This document shows, in pieces, positions 59,620 to 64,000 of a stretch of DNA of 64,000 bases. The DNA is from Gemmatimonadota bacterium (GTDB taxonomy: Bacteria; Gemmatimonadota; Gemmatimonadetes; Gemmatimonadales; Gemmatimonadaceae). The stretch covers positions 62,001 through 126,000 of the forward strand of contig JAQBQB010000030.1 in the NCBI GenBank assembly GCA_028287235.1. The letters are read 5' to 3'. The notes beneath the pieces were generated by a model. The model was not told where the DNA came from and did no database searches. It was given only the letters and a program-made list of their open reading frames with translations. How positions within the stretch are numbered: position 1 is the stretch's first letter; each line of letters opens with the position of its first letter. A program made the position numbers and the translations under genes.

Positions 59620-60939
59620 TTACTGCTTGATTCCGAGCAGGTCGTTCAGCATCTGATCGCTGGTCGTGATCACCTTGCCGTTTGCCTGGAAGCCGCGCTG
59701 TGCGACGATCATGTCGGTGAACTCCTGCGCGAGATCGACGTTCGACATTTCGAGCGCACCGGCGGCGATGCTCGACGAGATGCCCTCCGACGCGTAGCCG
59801 AGCACGGCGCCGCCAGAGTTGCCGGTGGTGCGGTACATGTTGTCGCCCACGCGCTCGAGGCCCGTGGGGTTGTTGAAGTCGGCGAGCGTGATCTGGCCGA
59901 GCGCCTGCGCCGTTCCGTTCGTGAACGCGCCCGTGACCGTTCCGGTCGCGTCGATCGTGAAGCTCTGCATCGTGCCGTTGGTGTAGCCGTCCTGGTCGCG
60001 CATCACGGCGTTGGACGAGCCGGCGAACTGCGACAGGCCGTTCAGACCCGTGCCGAGGTCGATCTTGATGTCCACCGCGGCCGCGCCGCTGTTCGGCGTG
60101 AACTTGATCTCCGGCGCCGCGAAGCCGCTCACGGTCGTGTCCACGGTGCCGTCGCTCTTGAAGGTGAGCGCGCTGCCCGTCGCGGTCACGCCGGCTACGG
60201 TGATGTCCAAGCCGGTCGGGTCGACCTTCCAATTCCACTTGTCGGTCGCCGTCTTGTAGAGGACGATCTTCAGCTCGTGCTTGGTGCCGAGCGAGTCGTA
60301 CGTCGTGATCGACATGTCCTTGTACGAATTCGCATTGCCGGCCAGCGCGCGCTGCGTCGCGTCGAGCGGGTCGACGGCCAGCGCCGTACCCTTGTCGAAG
60401 ACCTGGGCCGATGCATCGATGTTGCCCGAGAACGCGACCTTGGTCGTCGCGTTGGCCGGCGCCGTCTGACCGATGGGAATCTTGATCGGGCCAACCGTAT
60501 CGGTCAGCTTGCCGTTGAGCGCCTGGCGGCCTTCCACGGCGTAGCCGTTGGAGCCGGAGACCAACGTGCCCGTTGCGTCGATCTGGAAATTGCCGGCGCG
60601 CGTGTAGAAGCTCTCCGTGCCCTTTTTCACGACGAAGAACGACTGGCCCTGAATGGCGAGGTCGGTGTTCTGGCCGGTCGTCTCCAGGTTGCCCTGAGTG
60701 AACAGCGTGTCGACGCTGCCGATCTGCGAGCCGAGTCCAACCTGCACCGGGTTCGTGCCGCCGTTGGTGCCGTCGGGACGCTGGCCGCTGCTCACGAGCT
60801 GCGCGAAGCCTTCCTTGAAGGTGACGCGCCCGGCCTTGAAGGCCATGGTGTTGACGTTCGAAACGTTATTGCCGATGACGTCCATGCGGGTCTGCTGATT
60901 GCGAAGGCCCGAGACTGCGGAAGAGAGCGAGCGAAGCAT
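59620..60939 (-). CDS. flgE: Flagellar hook protein FlgE
   Basis: 439 residues. N-terminal MLRSLSSAVSGLRNQQTRMD-VIGNNVSNVNTMAFKAGRVT-FKEGFAQ, GQNTDLAIQGQSFFVVKKGT, a central variable domain, and the C-terminal ALEMSNVDLAQEFTDMIVAQ-RGFQANGKVITTSDQMLNDL. It polymerises into the hook. CAGGAG lies 6 bases upstream of ATG 60939. A 7-bp hairpin (ACGCCGG/CCGGCGT) sits in the 77-bp gap after flgD. Confidence 0.96.
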   Translation of the reverse strand: MLRSLSSAVSGLRNQQTRMDVIGNNVSNVNTMAFKAGRVTFKEGFAQLVSSGQRPDGTNGGTNPVQVGLGSQIGSVDTLFTQGNLETTGQNTDLAIQGQSFFVVKKGTESFYTRAGNFQIDATGTLVSGSNGYAVEGRQALNGKLTDTVGPIKIPIGQTAPANATTKVAFSGNIDASAQVFDKGTALAVDPLDATQRALAGNANSYKDMSITTYDSLGTKHELKIVLYKTATDKWNWKVDPTGLDITVAGVTATGSALTFKSDGTVDTTVSGFAAPEIKFTPNSGAAAVDIKIDLGTGLNGLSQFAGSSNAVMRDQDGYTNGTMQSFTIDATGTVTGAFTNGTAQALGQITLADFNNPTGLERVGDNMYRTTGNSGGAVLGYASEGISSSIAAGALEMSNVDLAQEFTDMIVAQRGFQANGKVITTSDQMLNDLLGIKQ

Positions 60940-61016
60940 TGGAGCTCCTGCGAATGAGAATGATGAAGCGAGCGAAGATGCGAACGCCGGTGAGGGGCCG
61001 GCGTGGAGTTGGTGAC

Positions 61017-61697
61017 TTAGTTGAGGATCTGAACGATGTTCGCGTATGGAATCGTGAGCCCGCCGGAGGTGAGCACGAGACCGTTCGCTCCGGTGCTGAT
61101 GCCGTCGACGCGTCCGGTCACGTAGGTCTGCACCGCCACCGCTGCGCCGGCGCTGTCCTTCGCGTCGACCGAGTACGTGTAGGTGCCGGCCGGCAGTCCG
61201 CTCGATGCGCTGCCGATGTCGACCGACTGCTTGCCGGCGCTCAGTGCGCCGAGGTCGCGCTTGCCCACTTCGTTGCCGGCGGCGTTGAAGATGTGCAGCG
61301 TCCCAGACTTCGCGGCGCCCGACACGTCCACCGCGACGTTGGTCGCGCCGTTCGCGCCGCCGATCTGTAGGCCGTTGCCCGCCGCCACTACCGTGTGCCC
61401 GATCGTGTTGATCGCCGACGACGCCTGCATCGCGCCGAGCAGCGTGCCGTTCGACGACTGCTGGCCGGTGAGCGTGGTGTTGATCTGCTGGAGCTGCTCG
61501 AGGCTGGAGAACTGCGCGAGCTGCGAGGCCATCTGCGATCCGTCCATCGGGTTCGTCGGATCCTGGTTTTGCATCTGGGCGATCAGGAGCTTCATGAATT
61601 GATCCTTGCCCATCGCGCCGCCGGCGGCGACCGCCGGTTGTGCCGCCGCAGCGAGTGCGCTGCCGCTACTTGCCGTGGAATTCGCGGACGTGATCAT
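61017..61697 (-). CDS. flgD: Flagellar hook assembly (cap) protein FlgD
   Basis: 226 residues. N-terminal signature GKDQFMKLLIAQMQNQDPTN, PMDGSQMASQLAQFSSLEQL-QQINTTL, then a FlgD Ig/tudor-like part: GTLHIFNAAGNEVGKRDLGA and GLPAGTYTYSVDAKDSAGAA. It is the scaffold for hook polymerisation. ATG overlaps the fliK stop (ATGA). Confidence 0.94.
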   Translation of the reverse strand: MITSANSTASSGSALAAAAQPAVAAGGAMGKDQFMKLLIAQMQNQDPTNPMDGSQMASQLAQFSSLEQLQQINTTLTGQQSSNGTLLGAMQASSAINTIGHTVVAAGNGLQIGGANGATNVAVDVSGAAKSGTLHIFNAAGNEVGKRDLGALSAGKQSVDIGSASSGLPAGTYTYSVDAKDSAGAAVAVQTYVTGRVDGISTGANGLVLTSGGLTIPYANIVQILN

Positions 61698-63265
61698 TGC
61701 TGCTGCTCCTGGCGCTGGTCGCGCTGTTGTTGACGGCGCTCGTCCTGCGAGCGCTGCCGGTCTTGTTGCTGCCAGAGGCCGTCGCGCTGGAAGCGCGAGC
61801 CGGCCGAGGAATCGGACGACGTCTGTGACGACTGCGACGCGGCCGGTGCCGCGGTGCCGGCCACGGCGCGGACGCGCATGGACTCGACCTCGATGCCATC
61901 GCGCGACAGAGCGCGAACCAGCTCGTCGCCGCGTGCGGTCATCACCTGCGCGGTGCGCGCGTCGGCGACGTCGATCGTGGTGTTGAGCGAGGATCCGCGC
62001 ATCGCGACGTGAATGCGATCAGTCGTGCCGTTTCCGGCGTCGACGTTCATCGTGAGCTGCGAGAGCGGGCGAACAGGTGCGTCGTCGATCGCCGCCATCA
62101 CCCGAGCCGTGCGCTCGGCAGCCGACGTTCCGGAGACGGCGCTCGCCGCTGGAACCGACTGGTGATCGCGCAGCGTGAAGGTCGAGCCGAGGGCGGCGTA
62201 GCCACCGCGCTGATCGCCGCGCGAGCTACCGTCCTTGGTGTCGCCGTCGGAGCTCGCCGAGCCGCTGTCGCGCTGTGCGATCTGCGCGGCGGTGACTCCA
62301 GGAACGGCGGCCTGTTTGTCGGGAGTGCCCGGCTGCGCCGAAACAGCGGCTGTCGCGGCGGTCGCAGATGTGGCGACCGGTCCGACGCGTGCAGCCTGAG
62401 CACCCCGAGTCACCTGCGCGACCTGAGTGACTTGGGCGACCTGAGCGATCTGAGCAGCCTGCGCGGGCCGCGCCACTCTGACGTCGGCGACCTGTGCAAC
62501 TTGTGCCACCTGTGCGAGGCGTGCGATGGACACCCGTCCCGGGCCTGACGCGTCAGCCGGCGCGACGGGATTCATGGATGTCACATCGTTCGCCGCATTG
62601 GCGGTGGCCGTCGTGCCCTTGGTGGGCAACTCGAGATGGCCGGGATCGCGCGCACCGAGAGTGCGCAGTCCTTCTTCGTTGGCGATGCGCTGCAGCGCCG
62701 CGTATGCCGCCGGGGCGGCGGTGCCGCCGTCCAGCACGACGTCGACTGCGCGGCCTTGCGTGTGTTTCGAGCTCTGCGTCCAGGTGACCACCGGGCCCGC
62801 GGTGTCGCGGCCCTGCGCGTAGAGCGCGTCCTGGCGCGGCTGGGAGCGGAACGTCTCGGCCACCGTCACGTCGTGGCCCGTCTCGGCGTGAACGCGGTCG
62901 ATCACACGCGCGAGCTTGGCCTGCAACTCCGGGTTCAACGCGGCGATCGAGTTGATCACTGTGCTTGCCGAGACGGCGTTCGTCGCCGCCGTGGTGCCGG
63001 TCGCGTCGATCGTCACGGCGGTCGAGCCGGTGGCGTCGTCACTCGCCCCCGTCGTCTCCGTCGCGTCTGCCGGCGCATTGGTTCCGTCGAGCTCCGACGT
63101 GCCGACCTTCGGCTTCGGTGCTTCGGGCTTTGGGGCTTGCTGCGCGTGCGCCGTGGCGAGCATGCCGGCGAACCGGTCTCTCGTCTGATCGTCGGTGGTC
63201 GTGTCGCGGACCGGCGTCGAATCCTGGACTGGCATCGGCGCCGCGCTGATTGCGGTGATGGCCAC
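61694..63265 (-). CDS. fliK: FliK-like hook-length protein with embedded M15-type peptidoglycan peptidase domain
   Basis: 523 residues. An Ala/Thr-rich N-terminal region is followed, at about 110-214, by a complete M15-type peptidase (VanY / phage L-Ala-D-Glu endopeptidase-like): ETFRSQPRQDALYAQGRD with Arg140, zinc ligands His168 and Asp175 in SSKHTQGRAVDVVL, and Asp207-x-x-His210 in GARDPGHLEL. A linker of AQV repeats follows. The C-terminal part (about 398-470) resembles the FliK switch domain: LTMNVDAGNGTTDRIHVAMR ... RALSRDGIEVESMRVRAV. The tail is very Gln/Arg-rich. Position between flgD and the motE-like gene is the normal fliK place. Domain calls are by motif; no search was run. Confidence 0.85.
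   Translation of the reverse strand: MAITAISAAPMPVQDSTPVRDTTTDDQTRDRFAGMLATAHAQQAPKPEAPKPKVGTSELDGTNAPADATETTGASDDATGSTAVTIDATGTTAATNAVSASTVINSIAALNPELQAKLARVIDRVHAETGHDVTVAETFRSQPRQDALYAQGRDTAGPVVTWTQSSKHTQGRAVDVVLDGGTAAPAAYAALQRIANEEGLRTLGARDPGHLELPTKGTTATANAANDVTSMNPVAPADASGPGRVSIARLAQVAQVAQVADVRVARPAQAAQIAQVAQVTQVAQVTRGAQAARVGPVATSATAATAAVSAQPGTPDKQAAVPGVTAAQIAQRDSGSASSDGDTKDGSSRGDQRGGYAALGSTFTLRDHQSVPAASAVSGTSAAERTARVMAAIDDAPVRPLSQLTMNVDAGNGTTDRIHVAMRGSSLNTTIDVADARTAQVMTARGDELVRALSRDGIEVESMRVRAVAGTAAPAASQSSQTSSDSSAGSRFQRDGLWQQQDRQRSQDERRQQQRDQRQEQQQ
62391..62518. repeat. Degenerate 9-bp tandem repeats in fliK (AQV linker)
   Basis: Repeated units like GCGACCTGA and GTGACTTGG encode A-Q-V or T-Q-V triplets (ARLAQVAQVAQVADV ... 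AQIAQVAQVTQVAQVT) at residues about 248-292, between the peptidase and FliK-like domains. This is probably slippage-expanded and may change linker length between strains. Confidence 0.75.
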
Positions 63266-63849
63266 TATTTCTTCCCTTGCATTGCGAGTTTGCTCAACGT
63301 CGCGACCCGTTCGGGCGGCAGCGCGGTCATGATCGACGCCGCCTGTCGCGGCCCGACATAACCCAGGATGACCTGTACGTCAGTGTCCGTCATGTGCTCG
63401 AGCACCTTGGCCGCCTGCTTCGCGTCCATCGACGTGAACACCTTGGCGATACGTTTCTCCGACGCCTGCTTCATCGTGTCGTTCGCTGCCGCCGCCGCGG
63501 CTGCGGCCGTTGCGCGCGCCGCGAGTGCGGGAACACCGCCGGCCACCATCAGCGGCGGCGGGTTGACCGCGCCGGGCGCGGCCGTCGCGGGCGTAGCTGC
63601 GGCAGGCGCCGCTTTCGCGCTATCACCGACCGGCACCACGGCTGCCGGATGCGCGCTATCGGTGGGAGGCGTGACCGGCAGGCCGGACGCGACGATCGCC
63701 GTGTCGGTTTGCGTCGAATCCTTGTGGGACTTTGACGAGTCGGCCTCCGCGCGCGGCGGATGCACCGTCTTCGTGAGCGCCACCTTGGCACCGGTCGACG
63801 CCGCCGTCGCAATGACGAACGTCAGCACGAACACAACTGCGGGTTTCAT
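63265..63849 (-). CDS. motE: MotE-like / FliG-interacting helical protein with MgtE-N-type repeats
   Basis: 194 residues. An N-terminal hydrophobic anchor (VVFVLTFVIATAASTGAKVA) is followed by a long Ala/Pro/Thr-rich stretch and a C-terminal helical domain: ASEKRIAKVFTSMDAKQAAK-VLEHMTDTDVQVILGYVGPR-QAASIMTALPPERVATL. This is the MgtE N-terminal type fold seen in the flagellar chaperone MotE and in FliG. MotE assists motor/stator assembly in the periplasm. Its ATG overlaps the fliJ stop (ATGA). Confidence 0.82.
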   Translation of the reverse strand: MKPAVVFVLTFVIATAASTGAKVALTKTVHPPRAEADSSKSHKDSTQTDTAIVASGLPVTPPTDSAHPAAVVPVGDSAKAAPAAATPATAAPGAVNPPPLMVAGGVPALAARATAAAAAAAANDTMKQASEKRIAKVFTSMDAKQAAKVLEHMTDTDVQVILGYVGPRQAASIMTALPPERVATLSKLAMQGKK

Positions 63850-64000
63850 GCGCTCGCCGCCCCAGAGTCGTTGCCGGCGTCACGGCGCGAGAAGCGCGTG
63901 AGGGCCAGCTCGTCCATCTGACGCAGATCCTGCGCGTTGTCCTCCACGCGCCAGGTCTGGAAGTGGCGGTCGCGCAACCGGCTCAACACGCGGCGCGCCT
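63846..64000 (-). CDS. fliJ: FliJ, C-terminal part (partial; runs off the window)
   Basis: 51 codons are visible, ending at TGA 63848-63846. The peptide RLRDRHFQTWRVEDNAQDLR, QMDELALTRFSRRD matches the C-terminal helix of FliJ (…E.. .LDELA..RF.R). FliJ is the coiled-coil stalk of the export ATPase complex. Gene order before fliK also fits. The 5' end lies beyond 64000. Confidence 0.78.
   Translation of the reverse strand, partial: ARRVLSRLRDRHFQTWRVEDNAQDLRQMDELALTRFSRRDAGNDSGAASA

Overview
The window is a high-GC bacterial chromosome segment with dense, mostly minus-strand operons. It contains no rRNA, tRNA, CRISPR array or recognisable transposase gene. No phylogenetic marker gives the organism outright. 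The combination of an ADOP-type (MacB/FtsX) permease, an M28 peptidase, BlaI/M56 and DUF2723 genes, TAT-dependent Rieske proteins, a three-part transhydrogenase and a Gram-negative flagellum with P- and L-rings suggests Gemmatimonadota or a close relative. That assignment is inference.

Layout. (1) 1-480: 5' part of a DUF4097-type exported protein. (2) 628-3481: pntAA-pntAB-pntB, proton-translocating NAD(P) transhydrogenase. (3) 3683-7881: exported M28 peptidase, a lipoprotein, a palindromic repeat element and a membrane Ser/Thr kinase. (4) 7998-11995: treZ plus a glycogen debranching enzyme, overlapping by ATGA. (5) 12017-18378: a BstA-like DinB protein, a Rieske-FAD oxidoreductase, then blaI, an M56 peptidase and a DUF2723 membrane protein, with three matching 18-bp operator-like palindromes. 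(6) 18433-23172: a large Lhr helicase interrupted in frame by a palindromic element with GGGTTTAGGG arms; a second copy lies just upstream of its start. (7) 23339-33425: a gas-vesicle operon (three GvpF/L, GvpG, GvpK, GvpJ, a small GvpA-family protein, GvpA) that also holds a tandem ArsA/Get3-type ATPase and an aldo/keto reductase and runs into a GAF/PAS histidine kinase; no GvpN is present. (8) 33543-37218: a lipoprotein, a deoxynucleoside kinase and a four-gene module of two TAT-exported Rieske proteins with two His-rich membrane proteins. (9) 37354-41039: an EAL-HDOD protein and a MacB-like permease. (10) 41140-64000: the flagellar regulon: motAB, csrA, flgK-flgN-flgJ-flgI-flgH-flgA-flgG-flgF (listed in coordinate order; transcribed from flgF), fliA-flhG-flhA-flhB-fliR-fliQ-fliOP-fliN-fliM-fliL, then flgE-flgD-fliK-motE-fliJ.

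How the genes work together. The flagellar block encodes export gate, C-ring, rod, hook, rings, hook-filament junction protein, stator and sigma-28. Gas vesicles and flagella side by side imply a cell that controls both buoyancy and swimming. The most unusual item is a FliK-like protein carrying a complete M15-type peptidoglycan peptidase domain, in a locus whose FlgJ has no muramidase domain. Other notable points are a FliO-FliP fusion, flhG without flhF, a FlgI whose N-terminus is extended by a heptapeptide array encoded by a repeat element, and the candidate Rieske/haem-b electron-transfer module.
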